From assembly GCF_003254395.2 (NCBI RefSeq), contig NC_037653.1, positions 744,001 to 808,000 on the forward strand: a DNA stretch of 64,000 nucleotides, in the 5' to 3' direction. The stretch is from Apis mellifera (Eukaryota > Arthropoda > Insecta > Hymenoptera > Apidae). Position numbers and translations under genes: made by a program. Below, piece by piece: positions 26,174 to 38,508 of this stretch (positions within the stretch are counted from its first letter, which is position 1; the number at the start of each line of letters is the position of its first letter). The notes beneath the pieces were generated by a model, which saw only the letters and a list, made by a program, of their open reading frames with translations, made no database searches and had not been told where the DNA came from.

Positions 26174-26377
26174 CACGTATGTTTATATATACATGTACAT
26201 ACATTGTATACATATAATAAGAAGTAAAAACAAGTGGCGGGTTAGAGAACGCAAAAACGATGTAGGCACAAGAACAAGTATCATTCTTGGAAAAAGACAA
26301 AAAGGAAAAAAGATCGAATGGGGAATTGAATCATTGGGGAAATCGTATATTATATCTCAAAAGAGATAATCACATAC

Positions 26378-26960
26378 CACTTCATAGTTTCGAGTAAAGA
26401 GAAAACACGTCGCAAAAGATCGTGCCGAGTGGAAAGATGATTACACAAACACGACGACGTCAGGTAGAACGATTACGATGACAAAGCGATGTTTGCGAGC
26501 GGTGGCAACAATAACAGTAGCAAGAGCAGTGGTGGTAGATCGATGCGTCGATCAATGCACTAGAAACGAACGATCGATTGATTCGATGTAATTGATACAA
26601 ACGATACGAAAAATTTCTGATTAATGATTTCACGATACTCCTTGTCTAGAGCACAATCAGAATAAAAATTCGCCACTGCGATCTAGATAAGCACCGTCAG
26701 TTCATTTACGAACCGGTGGCCTAAGTTCTGTGACGAGCGAGCTAGAGCCAGAAAGCGATAGTCGTCGCGTTCTACTGGCATTGGACACACACTGACATGA
26801 CCAGTATGATGTTCCTTTACTTCCATCGCCTCCTTCTCTCCTCGATTTTCCCTACCTTCCATCCCGTTCACCTCGGTTCCCGTATCCCCGTATACCCTAA
26901 TCATATTCTTTGTGACTTGACTAGCCACGCGCTTTGAACCGACCTAGCCACCGATTACGG
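26378..26960 (-). promoter_or_regulatory. CpG-rich block, candidate first exon and promoter of Asator
   Basis: This is one of the most CpG-rich segments of the window. On the minus strand it ends GAAGTG|GTATGTGA, a good donor at 26377, and could splice to the acceptor before the first Asator coding exon; the ATG just before the donor would then be a very short upstream ORF. The open frame at 26683-26928 begins with GTG and matches no family I know. Pgk lies divergently 3.3 kb away. Confidence 0.4.
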
Positions 26961-27033
26961 GTGACTTTTATATATAATATGTATATATAATATGTACACA
27001 CTTATGCACTTCGTGTATATATATGTGTATGTA

Positions 27034-27083
<50 letters not shown>

Positions 27084-30000
27084 CATTACTGAATTTTTTG
27101 TTTTTTATTATATACATAATCTATTCAATCTTTATCATTCATCTTTGATACTTTTGATCATTCATTTTTGATACTCAATTTCATATTTGCAATCATTCTT
27201 ATTTTTTATATTATAAATGATTTAATTTTGGTATTCGATTTATAAATCATATAACTTCGGTATTTAGTAATCGATCATTAGTAATACTATATAGTTCAAT
27301 ATAATAATGAGAAATATTATTTTCATGAATATTTTATTCGAATTTCGATAAATTAGAAATTTGGAAATTACACGGATTATATTATTATAAACAAAGATTA
27401 TTGGCAATATAATTACAAAAATGTAACATAAATGTTTTCGAAATTAATGTATAATATAAATATATAATATAACAATAGTATCTATTACTTTCTTCTGTCT
27501 TTTGACGATTGAAGTATTATAATCGATATTTTTTTTAAAAAAAATACATACGGCTATTTCGCATATTTCGCCTTCATATTTAGAAACGTTGTGTTATTTC
27601 GGTACAGCATTGGTTAAAGCATGCTCGCACAGAATTTGCGTGATTCTTATATTCAACGAATGTCACCATTTTTCTAGACAATTAATCCGAAATTCATTGT
27701 TTTTCGTTTAGAGGAAGTTTTATTGATTTCATTGAAATATGATTCATTATTGAAATCCTATAACAAATAATATATATATGCGTATCAATAAAAAATTAAT
27801 TTCTATTTCTTCTTCGTTTAATTATGCTACATTATCTTTGAAATCAGATAAATAAACTGGTAACAACTGCGTTATGCCAAAATCGAGAATAGCAACAGTC
27901 ATCAATAGCATACAGAATATCAAAATATCAAACGTTGATTAAATTCTGCTTATGGAATATAAAATATATGTTTATCAATATATCCATCTAATATATATAA
28001 AGATATATGCTATATAAATATTTATATAAAAATAATAATATATATATATAAATTTTTATCAATATATAATCCAATTATTGAATCAATCGATGATTTTTTG
28101 TTATTTGCATTTTTAATTTTTTAAATACTTTATATTAATGTGAATTTTATTTCCTCATTTTATACTTTATATATCACTTTTTATAATTAATAATTTATAT
28201 TATATGTATCAACATTATGTAAATACTTTATAAATATAAATATATAAATATATTTGGACATTATTTTATAGAAAAATCATCTAATCCGAAAATTTTATTT
28301 TAAAATAATAGTTATAAATTTTATTTTAAAATATATTATACAGAACAATTTTTTTGTCAATAGAAAATCTATTTGAAGAAATGAAATCAATTCCTAGAAT
28401 TTCAATATTTTTTCAATTTTTGATATAGTTTAATTTTTTGAAATAAGCACTATAAATATTTTTTAAAATTTTATTGTTTTACAAAATTATATTTAAAAAA
28501 CATAAAAAAAATAAATCGTGCTGAGATGTTGAATATTAATTTTATTTTTTTAAAATAAATATTTGTCAAAAAAGTTGCTTCATACATAAGTTAGTATTTT
28601 TACATATTTATAAAATTTTATTAAAAATAAAAAAATTTATTTGAAAAAAAATTGTTTAATAAAATTGTTCAAGAAAAATTTTTTAATTTTTAATGAAAGA
28701 GATTTTAATAAAAGAAATATCGACAAAAATTGCTCAATATATAACCTATTATGTTCCACGTGCGAACTTTCATATAAATAACAATTTTTGGATTAAATGA
28801 ATTTCTCTATTAATTTAATGTTTAATAGCCAATTTCCATAAGCCAATATATTTAAACAGTTTTAACATTATTATTAAAATTTAATAAATTATTTAATAAA
28901 TTAAATAAATAAAGTGTATATTGAATACATCACTATCTTCGTTTTGAGTATATTTATATATTATATATACATGAGTATATTTATATATTATACAAAGTAA
29001 GAATCCGTTATTTGAAGATTCTTAAATAATTTTAATATTTTCTTTTGCAAAAACTTTCATTACAGTTTTATCGAGTTATCAACAAAAAAACAATAGCTAA
29101 TCATACGTGCATAGTCTAGTCAAACCGCGACGATAATTTTGATTGTGTCGCCAGCTAAATACGAACAAGTCCATGCAATAAAATATCGAAGGAAATTTAT
29201 TGTAATATTGTATTGCAATGTAACAAATATTTGTTTATTGATAAAAAAATTTATCGAATTATATCATGAACAATAAATAAATTATATATTTAACATATTT
29301 TCTTCGATATATATTATTTGGATTTGTTTATGTTCGATCGACAGCACTTAGCCAACATTATGTCGCGGTTCGAAAAGATTATATGTTCTGTAATTGGCCA
29401 ATGTTTTTTGTTAATAAAATTATTAACAAAGACGTAATTTTGTAACGAAAAAATGTTGCAAAATTATTAAAAATCTTCAATTAATGGATGTTCTCGCATT
29501 TTTGTAATATCCTATATATCTATCATATTGCTTTAAAAATTCATTGAATTTTATTCTAATTATATTTTATGACAAATAAAAATAATAAAATATTGTCATC
29601 GAATTTAATAGTTAGTCTTTAAGATAACTTTTTTCTTAAGATAACTAATTGATAACGATAAAGGATTATTTGTAACTCATGCTACATATTCTTAAAAATA
29701 TTTCTTTATTAAAATTTATAAAAATTTTATGCTAACAGAAATTAATTAAAATATAATATCTAAAAAAAAATTTTTTTAATAATCAATTCTCTATTAATTC
29801 TGAATCAGTTTGAAAATTAATAAAAAAATTATTCATAAAATAATTATAAAAAATTTTTAAATATTTTATAAAAGATTTTATAAAAATTATAAAATATTTT
29901 AAGTTACAATAAATTTATTTTAATTATCCAAATTATTTAATATTATTATTTATTTAAATTATCCAAATTTGAATTTTTATATAATTTAATTTTTTATGTA

Positions 30001-30240
30001 TTTGGTTTTTTATATTTTTTTTTATTCAAATGATGAATATTTTTATATTTATTTTTTTATAATTTTTAATAACTTTTAAAATTTCAATAATATTAATTTC
30101 TAAAATTTTCTAAGTTTTCAGAATATCGTTATATATGAAATATATATATTATAAACAACAAATGAATAACAAATTAAACGCTAATAATTCAAACTTTTCT
30201 CGTTATATGATGAAACTAGCATTCATACAATCATTACGCA
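26961..30240. other. AT-rich intergenic region upstream of Pgk
   Basis: It contains a (TA)n tract at 27040-27080, low-complexity AT DNA, and one repeat relic at about 29270-29520. The 100 bp before the Pgk exon have no clear TATA box. Confidence 0.5.
29270..29520. mobile_element. Diverged relative of the TA-flanked MITE at 59598
   Basis: Compared with the reverse complement of 59598-59835, shared words in order are ATTTGGA/ATTTGAA, AGCACTTAGCCAAC/AGCACATAGCCAAC, CGCGG, GTTTTTTGTTAA/GTTTTTCGTTAA and an end ATCTTCAATTAAT / ATCTCCAGTTAAT running to ATATCCTATA. The left terminal repeat is not recognisable. Confidence 0.6.
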
Positions 30241-30483
30241 TAAAATAAGTTCATAGCCATTGCAATGCGTATAGTTCAAAAGTTTTTAAGAGGTCGCTGT
30301 ATACTTCGACCTTGCTTTGACTTTGTTGAAACGAAGTGTGTCGATAGAAAATATTCCAAAGTGATCAAAAGTTTTACTAATAGAAACATTGAACAAACTA
30401 CATTAACATTGAGAAACATTAATAATACATTTCTTGTCTTAAGTACTATTATACCAAGTTTAACATATTCAACATCGAAAGGC

Positions 30484-32275
30484 ATGGCACTAAATAAACT
30501 CAGCATTGATAAAGTTGATCTTACAGATAAACGAGTGCTTATACGGTAAGTACTTTTTTGCACTTCTTAATAATACATTTCTAATAATTCAACTAGAATA
30601 TCATTATTATGTGAAATATATATTCTTACATTTCGTATGTTTTAATTTCATACATAATATGATATATATTAATATATAATAACTGATATTTTGTAATCAT
30701 AGGTTAAAAAAAAATGTGTTTTATTTATTATTATTAATCAAATTGTAAGTTTAATAATAATTCAAGCATTAATCACTAAGTTTAATGCTATTATAGGGTA
30801 GATTTTAATGTACCTTTAAAAGATGGTAAAATCACCAATAATCAAAGAATTGTTGCTGCTTTGGATACAATTAAATATGCTCTTTCAAAAAAAGCTAAGT
30901 CTGTTATTTTAATGTCACATTTGGGACGTCCAGATGGTAAAAAAGATATGAAGTATACTATAAAACCTGTAGCTGATGAATTAAAGTCCCTTCTTGGAAA
31001 GGAAATTCTATTCTTAAATGATTGTGTTGGATCAGAGGTTGAAAATGCATGTGCTAATCCAGAACCAGGAAGCATTATCTTACTTGAAAATTTGAGGTTT
31101 CATATAGAAGAAGAAGGTAAAGGAGTAGGAGAAGATGGAAAAAAAGTAAGTAAATTATATATGATAATATATATATAGTAAATCTATATAATTAATTATA
31201 TGGTAATAATAATCTATATAGTAAATTTGATAAAACAATTTATTTCATTTTATTAGATAAAAGCAGATAAAACAAAAGTAGACGAATTTAGGAAATCATT
31301 GAGAAAATTAGGAGATATTTATGTTAATGACGCCTTTGGTACAGCTCATCGTGCTCATAGTTCTATGCTTGGTGAAGGATATGAGACAAGAGCTAGTGGT
31401 TTTCTTTTAAAGAAAGAATTAGAATATTTTGCCAAAGCATTGGAGAATCCTGAGAGACCATTTTTAGCAATATTAGGAGGTGCTAAAGTTGCAGATAAAA
31501 TACAGTTAATTGATAATTTACTAGATAAAGTTAATGAAATGATAATAGGTGGTGGAATGGCTTATACCTTTTTAAAAATATCGAAAAATATGAAGGCAAG
31601 TTTTATATAAACATATAAAATTATTATTTTATTTAGGATGAGTAATTTAAATTATTTTTATTAAATTATTTAAATTATTTATTCTTAATCTAGATTGGTA
31701 ATTCATTATTTGACGAGGAAGGAGCAAAAATCATTAATAATTTATTATCAAAAGCTGAAAAAAATAAAGTCCAAATACATTTGCCAATTGATTTTGTTAC
31801 GGCAGATAAATTTGCAGAAAATGCAACTGTTGGTGCAGCAGATATAGAAAGTGGTATACCTGATGGCTGGATGGGACTTGATGTTGGACCAAAATCAAGA
31901 GAATTGTTCAGTCGTAAGTTTTAATTTATTTTATATCAATTTATAGTATATCAACATTGTAAAAATATTTGTCAATTTTATTGAATTCAATTTATAGAAC
32001 CTATTAAAAGAGCAAAAACAATCGTATGGAATGGTCCTGCTGGTGTTTTTGAATTTGAAAATTTTAGTAAAGGCACTAAAAGTCTAATGGATAATGTTGT
32101 TGAAGCAACATCAAAAGGTGCTATTTCTATAATTGGTGGTGGTGATACAGCTACTTGCGCTGCTAAATGGAAAACAGAAGATAAAGTAAGTCATGTTAGT
32201 ACTGGCGGTGGTGCAAGTTTGGAATTACTTGAAGGAAAAGTTTTACCAGGAGTTGCTGCTTTATCTTCGTTGTAA
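30484..32275 (+). CDS. Pgk: Phosphoglycerate kinase
   Basis: Five exons, 30484-30545, 30797-31145, 31257-31595, 31694-31913 and 31998-32275, give exactly 415 residues, the standard animal length. The enzyme transfers the acyl phosphate of 1,3-bisphosphoglycerate to ADP in glycolysis. Family signatures are VDFNVP near residue 22, SHLGRPDGK, LENLRFH, DAFGTAHRAHSSM, LAILGGAKVADKI, GGGMAYTF, WNGPAGVFEFENF and the C-terminal GGGDTATCAAKW with STGGGASLELLEGK. The third intron has a GC-AG structure (AAG|GCAAGT). MALNKLSIDKVDL at 30484 is taken as the start by family comparison. An in-frame ATG at 30265 would add 73 residues without a stop, discussed as a finding. Transcription converges on Pex19. 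Confidence 0.97.
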
Positions 32276-32962
32276 TTTCTAGTTTATTCGATATCATCTA
32301 CATCTATAGATTTTGGTTAGATCTCAAAAATGTTAATTTCATTTAATTATTAAATTAGCAATAATATATAATAAAACAAAAATGTTTATTGTTAAATGTT
32401 ATATAAATTACCTTTGTAATCTATATTATATGTAATTTATATTTAGAAAATATCTATATTCATCTCATATTTATATATGAGATACATCAATATTCGTAAA
32501 TAAAACAAAAATTTAAAATATATTTATTATATTATTTATAAAAAAGAAAGACTATTAGGTGCAGTATTTTAATACTATTAATTATTTCATATGTTATTTT
32601 CTCATGTAATTATTTTTTCTTTTTCTCTTTCTTAAACAATGTATATTTAATATTTCATTTAAAATTATAATCATTATTATTAAAAAATTCGATTGCGGAA
32701 AAAAATAACACGCGAATAATTGTACAAAATACATATTGCACTTAAATCGAATTATAAGAAAGAACATTTAAATAAGATAAATAAAATATTTAAACAACAT
32801 TTAAAATAAAAGTAAGATTTTACAATTACTATATAATAAGTATAAGAATAATTGTACATATAAATTAAAGCGTTACTAATATGACCAAATTTTACTTTTT
32901 CATCAGTGCAATAATAACTTAAATTATTTTCAGTATATAAAAATGTATCTAATTTTATGATA

Positions 32963-33096
32963 ATATATGTATAGTTCATTTAGAAATAATATAATTACAA
33001 ATTAATATTAATTGATAATATATATTAATATTTTTATATCACTAGCATTCAATAGTTATTACATTTTTATATCTTTCAATGAACTATACATATAAA
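32963..33096. repeat. Imperfect AT-rich inverted repeat
   Basis: TATATGTATAGTTCATT on the left is matched by its reverse complement AATGAACTATACATATA on the right, with weaker pairing (AGAAATAATATAATTAC against AAGATATAAAAATGTAAT) further inward. Confidence 0.6.
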
Positions 33097-33214
33097 TCTA
33101 AACATATAAAATTTATAAATGAGGAACATTTTATACAATCATCCCTTGAACATACTATTATTAAGAATAATAAATCATATTAAATATTTTCATATTTTCA
33201 TATATTATTTGTAT

Positions 33215-33339
33215 AATTGAGATAATAATTAAGATATATTCCATATGAGTGTTTATATATATGTATATATATGTATATATATATATACACATATATATAA
33301 ACACTCATATGGAGTATATCTTAATTTATTATCTCAATT
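33215..33339. repeat. Near-perfect 125-bp hairpin
   Basis: The left arm AATTGAGATAATAATTAAG, ATATATTCCATATGAG, TGTTTATATATATGT pairs with the right arm (rc AATTGAGATAATAAATTAAG, ATATACTCCATATGAG, TGTTTATATATATGTGT). Arms of about 50 bp differ by one indel and one base, with a short TA-rich loop. It may be a MITE or a transcribed hairpin. Confidence 0.75.
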
Positions 33340-33403
33340 TTTTGAAATAATAACGTCTTCTATTATAGAGCCATAAAAATTACGAATAATTATTAAAATT
33401 AAT

Positions 33404-34940
33404 TTACATTAAACAACAGTTTTGTGGCGATTCCATACTACGTAATAATGCTGGAATCACAGAATCACCTTCAGTATCAATTTGAAAAGGTACTGTCTGT
33501 TCACCTATCAATTCTTCAGGTAACTGACCACAAGCTTGTACTTCTTGCATAAGTGATATTATTGTTTCAAAACGTTTCCTTTTTATTTCTTCTGTATCAT
33601 CATCTTTTTCTTTATCAAGTTCAATACATACCTAAAATCAAGGATTATTTTTATTTGCTTTTAAAGTAATAGTATAATATTTATGAAAATGATATATTTT
33701 TATAGTTAATTATATGTATAATAACCTGTTGCATTAAATTAAGTTGTTTTGTAAACCGTTGTAGATCATTGGATGATACTGTTGTCTTTTTCTCTTCTAA
33801 CCATTCAGAATATTTTTCTATCAATTCTTTCAATGATGGATATAAAATTTCTTTAGATAATAAATGTTGTAACATTCCTTGCATAAATGGTAAAATAGCA
33901 CCAGGACCATCTTCTAAAGATACTTGTCCAATCATATCTGATAAAACAGCTTCACTCTATAATATTTTTATGAATGAATTTAAAGATTCAAAGAATTAAA
34001 AAAAAAATCATATTATTTCTGAAAATAATTACCTGCAAATTTTCGGATGTTGCAGATAAATCATTTAATGCTTGTGCAATGGCAGATTTGAAATCTGTAT
34101 TCACAGTATTTTTGTCAAAACTATCTTCATCATTTATTACACTAGCAACTGTTTGTGCCATTTTTTGGAAAGACGCTCCTAATTCATTATCTGGTCCTAA
34201 TGAAAAAACTTTTTAATTATATCATTCTTACATAATTATATTACTTTTACATTTTTTTTTTAAATTATAAAATTTACCATTTTGAATAAAATTTTGTAAA
34301 TTTTCTTCAAATTGTTCTGCTGCTTGTTTAATAAAATCTGTAGTCCAAGCATCCTCTGAAATATCAGATATATTTTTATCTGGCATAGATTCAAGGATAT
34401 TTACTTTACATATATCTTCTTTTTCTGATTTTTGTTCTTTATTGAAATCTTTCAAAGCACCTAATAAATAATAATAATTTTTATTAAATTTAAATTTAAA
34501 ATAAAAAAGTATTTGTTATTTTAAATGTTTTTTTTCTTTTTAAATTTAGAAATATTATAAATTATATGATAAAAAATTGGTTATTTTCATAAAAAATTAC
34601 TAGTATAGAAAAAAATAGTATATTTATACAGTTTTTATAAAAATTTACTAAAATTTTACTATTTTTTTTTCATCTTCTTCCTTTGTTTCATTTTATTTTG
34701 ACTATATCACATTTTTCATATTTTTATATAAAGTTTTTAAATAAAATTAAATATAAATATCTATTTAAGAAACATATAAAAAAACAAAGATAAAATCGTT
34801 AAACATTTATATAATATAAGGTTAGGATTTTTAGTTATATTCATTTAATGACAAATTATACGATATTATATTTACTTACTATCTAATAAATCGTTTAATT
34901 CTTTATCTTCTGTTTGCGGTGTAGATTTTTCATCAGCCAT
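33404..34940 (-). CDS. Pex19: Peroxisomal biogenesis factor 19 (peroxin-19)
   Basis: Exons 34940-34880, 34460-34278, 34196-34033, 33956-33726 and 33631-33404 join to 288 residues, typical of PEX19. The protein is a cytosolic chaperone and import receptor for peroxisomal membrane proteins and docks on PEX3. Visible features are the acidic N-terminus MADEKSTPQTEDKELNDLLDSAL (Pex3-binding region), an alpha-helical middle, GPGAILPFMQGMLQHLLSKE, YPSLKELIEKYSEWL, and the C-terminal CaaX box CLM preceded by Cys (ending NCCLM), the farnesylation site of the family. All intron phases agree. It is followed about 850 bp upstream by the HSPBP1-like gene on the same strand. Confidence 0.95.
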
Positions 34941-35786
34941 AGTTATTCTTTCTTAATTTTGACGTTTAATAAACTTTAAACTTTTATATGAAAATTCATC
35001 CAACAAAACGTTATAGCTTCATCATCATTTACATCATTCATATATAAATCATGTACAATTTGACCGGGTAAAATTGAAAGTTTTAAATTAAGCATTAAGA
35101 AATAGAAGATAGAGAAATATTTTTAATTGTTATTCATCTAATATATAATGTGAAATTTCTATCATCACATCTAGTTATATTAATACGAGGAAAACATTTT
35201 AATCGAAAATATTTAAATAAATATTTATATAAAATATAAATACCGGTTAATTTATATATAATAATTTTTTTATAATTTTATTATATAAACATAAAAATTG
35301 ATATATTATATACTAAAATATTTAGATTTAGATTTGCCTATTTATTTAAGCAATTAGATGAAATGAAAGGAAAATAAAATAACTCTATCTCTATCAAGTT
35401 AATTCTGTCTTGCATCTAATTTATTGCTTATTCATCAAACTTAAATTGCTTATAAGTTAATAAAAAAATCTTCAAAAATTGATATTTTTGTATACTATCT
35501 TTTATATTTGTTTGAACATTAAAACTGATATACAAAAGATATTATATATCCTGTATGACAATTTTGTTTCAAAATATAATTTATATTTTTTTCTCAAAAG
35601 TTCTTTTATAAAAACAATATATAACAAAAAAACACAAAATATTAATTCCTATATTTATTAAGAAATGATTAATAAATCAAAACATATGTAATGTAATATA
35701 AATAAAATACATTTTTTTTATTTATTAATGATATTTGATGATATACAAATTTAATACACATAAAAGGGATTCAACATTATTATAAA
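34941..35786. other. Intergenic region between Pex19 and the HSPBP1-like gene
   Basis: AT-rich and without ORFs of note. It must contain the Pex19 promoter and the end of the HSPBP1-like transcript, but no clear TATA box or island is visible. Confidence 0.4.
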
Positions 35787-37308
35787 TTATCTTTCTTGAT
35801 TTGTATCCTGATCAGTGAAAACTTTATTCAATAATCGATAACATACGTCTATCTGATCAGGATTTTCCTCTTGTTTTAAATCTTTTATGTAACGTTCTAT
35901 AGTAGATTGTAAGCAAAGTTCAGGTCGTCGACATTCTTTTAAAGCAGGGAAAAAATTATCATTGGTCAAACCATCAAGAATATTTAGCAATTGATCTCTG
36001 AAATAGATTAAATTTGATTCAACATATTCAATATCAATTATAGAAAAATATTAAAAAAATAAATTTATAAAGTTATACCTAATTTCTGGTAATAGATCAC
36101 CAATGGCCAGTAAACCTGTTGCTTGTTCAATTAGACCCATATTCACTAATGTTAACTTTAAATCATTTACATTTTCCTTACTACATAAAGAAGATAAGAG
36201 AAATGCAGATTTAATTTGTAGTTTTTTTATTGAACTCTGCATAGCTCTTAAGAGAATTGAATATCCATCATTTATATCCATGTATTTTAAAGACATTGGA
36301 TGTTCTCGAACTATGCCTATATTTAATATATATAATTAATATTAAATTAATATAAATAAATATATAATTAATATATATATTTATATATATTATATATATT
36401 ATATATTTTATATATTTATATATATAAAATTATAAAAATTTTTTACTTACATGATACTGCATATAAAGCTTTAATTCTAACAGTTTCTGCAGGATCTGTA
36501 TCTATCATATTCAATAATATAGGAAACAAGCCAGTTTCTAAAAATCTTTCTTGACAAAAGGGGTTATTTTGAGCTAATTCAGCAATTACATCTGCTGCTC
36601 TCCATCTAATACTGCTATGTGGAGAATTTAAGCATGGACCAAATATTGAAAAACCACCTATTTTATAAAAATCATTGGCAATGTCTATATTATCTACAAA
36701 ATCTGCAATTTTTTCTAAAGCAGATTCATGTTGTGATGTATCATCATCTGGGCGAAGATCAATTACATTTGACAAAACTTTAATGGATTTTTGTAATTCC
36801 TCAATTATATTACATGATAATGAGGAAAGAGTTTGTTTCAAAAATTCTTGTCTCTGTAAACAAGATTTTTAATGTATTTTTAATGAATTTCTTATAGAAA
36901 TTATGTAGATAATATTAAAGTAAATATATTTATGCTACCTACTTCCTCATCCATAGGTTGAAATGGAATATCGCTGGTTACATTCTGAGAATTTGTTGCT
37001 TCCATAGCAAATCTGAGTAATCCTTGTAAATTTGTTGGTTGTCTGGGTTGGTTTGGTAATGGTTCAAGCACTTGTGGTTCGGTATTATTCATACTTGATG
37101 GTCCTTCAATAGATAATGGTCTTGCTCTGCTGTTTACGCGTGATTGTCCTTCTGTTTTTTCTCGATTATTCGAAGTTTGAGAACTAAAATAATTTTCAAA
37201 ATTATATAATAGCTTCTAAATATTAATGATAAACAAATATGAAAATAATAGAAATAATTTTTACTTCTCCATTTTTTCTATGACTTTAGTCGTATGAGCT
37301 GCACCCAT
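35787..37308 (-). CDS. Hsp70-binding protein 1-like nucleotide exchange factor
   Basis: Exons 37308-37265, 37183-36943, 36853-36451, 36316-36079 and 35997-35787 give 378 residues. The HSPBP1/Fes1/Sil1 family binds the Hsp70 ATPase domain through armadillo-like repeats and promotes nucleotide release. Residues about 70-95 contain NLQGLLRFAMEAT, the Fes1-type N-terminal segment, followed by armadillo-like helices with ALEKIADFVDNIDIANDF, IRWRAADVIAELAQNNP, CQERFLETGLFPILLNM and VRIKALYAVSC. The C-terminal part has DQLLNILDGLT and ends at NQER. Absence of a signal peptide favours the cytosolic HSPBP1 over ER Sil1. The Gln/Asn/Ser-rich N-terminus is likely disordered. Its 5' end lies about 570 bp from the RPB9 stop. 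Confidence 0.9.
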
Positions 37309-37658
37309 TAATTAATCTGTCTCACATAAATGTTATATCAATAAAATAAGAAAGAGAGCATTATAGAAATTTGATCGATGTCGCTATTATTTTCCGTTAT
37401 TACTTTCGTAAATTCTAGAAACAAGAAAAATGTTCGAAGCGTAGCTTTCCTATTGAAAACAATCTCGAGACTAGAGAAAAATTGGTTAGAGGCGTAAATA
37501 ACTTTGTTATACGCGTGCGCATAAGTACATACAAATTTCAAAAAAACTTAATTTTTGATGATATAGATATATCACAGAAAAATCAATTAATTTATGATCT
37601 TATAATTTATGATACGTGTAAATTAATATATAATACATATAAATAAATTATTAAGGAA

Positions 37659-37694
<36 letters not shown>

Positions 37695-37880
37695 TTAATT
37701 TTATTATTATAATATATATTTATTATATGTGAAATAAATTATTATATTGAAGTATACTAAGAAAAATACAAAAATGTATTTTATTAAAATTTTTTTTTAT
37801 AATAATTTATAATAATATACATCCTTAGTTTTTATATTTTAAATATATAAATTTAATATGTACAAAGAATTTCTGAAATT
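37309..37880. other. Intergenic region between the HSPBP1-like gene and RPB9
   Basis: The first 240 bp upstream of the HSPBP1-like ATG have more CpG and may be its promoter. A (TA)n tract follows at about 37661-37689. Nothing else is recognised. Confidence 0.4.
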
Positions 37881-38508
37881 TCATTCTGTCCATCTATGAC
37901 AACAATGCTGATTAGTACACACATAATATAACCTCATCTCTTCTTCTGCTCGTCTAGTTTGTGCTTGAAAAAATACTGCTTCTCTATGATTACACTTTGG
38001 ACATGGATGATCTTCTGTTCTGGGTAAAGTAGGATCTGATATAACATCTGCGACAATGTGTGTCAATTCACTAAAATTATAAAAAAAATTATAATAAAAT
38101 ACAATAACAAATTTTTGTTATAAAAATTATAAGTTTATTTTTAAAAATAAAAAAAAATCGTTTCTGATGAAAATTTAAAAATTATATATATAAATATATT
38201 TACAAGTTATGCATATTATCATTTTTACTTACTCTATTTCGTGCATAATCTTATTCACGTAAATACAATTGCTATCAGCGAGTTGTTTAAAATCACAATT
38301 TCTACACTACGAAATTAAAAATAAAAAATTTTAAATAATTTGATTCAAAGATAAAATTTATTTTACATAAAATACTTACTGCATACATTAAAACTTTATT
38401 TTCTTTATCTTCTTTTGGATATAACATATTATTACATTCTTGACAAAATCTAATACCAACAAAACCTGGTCCATCATCATGTGTATCATAACCAGTTATT
38501 TTGGACAT
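37881..38508 (-). CDS. RpII15: DNA-directed RNA polymerase II subunit RPB9
   Basis: Exons 38508-38380, 38306-38233 and 38070-37881 encode 130 residues, the normal length. RPB9 is a peripheral Pol II subunit of the jaw/lobe that acts in elongation, TFIIS-stimulated cleavage and fidelity. The N-terminal zinc ribbon uses Cys22, Cys25, Cys44 and Cys47 (FCQECNNMLYPKEDKENK, CRNC); the C-terminal ribbon uses Cys91, Cys94, Cys119 and Cys124 (CPKC, CTNQHC), with the conserved DPTLPRTEDHPCPKC, QAQTRRAEEEMRLYYVC and final HRWTE. It is divergent from the BTB gene, whose first exon starts about 1.2 kb away. Confidence 0.98.

Larger units (their letters stand above)
21484..26377 (-). other. Upstream region and probable first intron of Asator
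   Basis: From the acceptor at 21532 this runs to a candidate donor at 26377. It includes CpG-rich blocks (about 21660-21960 and 22260-22900), a C/T-rich tract with a G-quadruplex motif on the minus strand, a CA/CG microsatellite (23094-23133), the GC-rich inverted-repeat element at 23416-23539, a palindromic element near 24.8 kb and a CpG-rich block with a plus-strand donor near 25.3 kb. No coding exon is supported. Confidence 0.4.
32276..33403. other. Intergenic region between convergent Pgk and Pex19 with two hairpins
   Basis: It holds the 3' ends of both genes, with AATAAAAC near 32370 as a Pgk poly(A) signal candidate. Two long inverted repeats, at 32963-33096 and 33215-33339, occupy the centre. 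No ORF is supported. Confidence 0.5.

Noticed and set aside
26683..26928. Open frame on the minus strand in the CpG-rich block
   Set aside because: It has no ATG at its start, resembles no family and is more likely 5' UTR.
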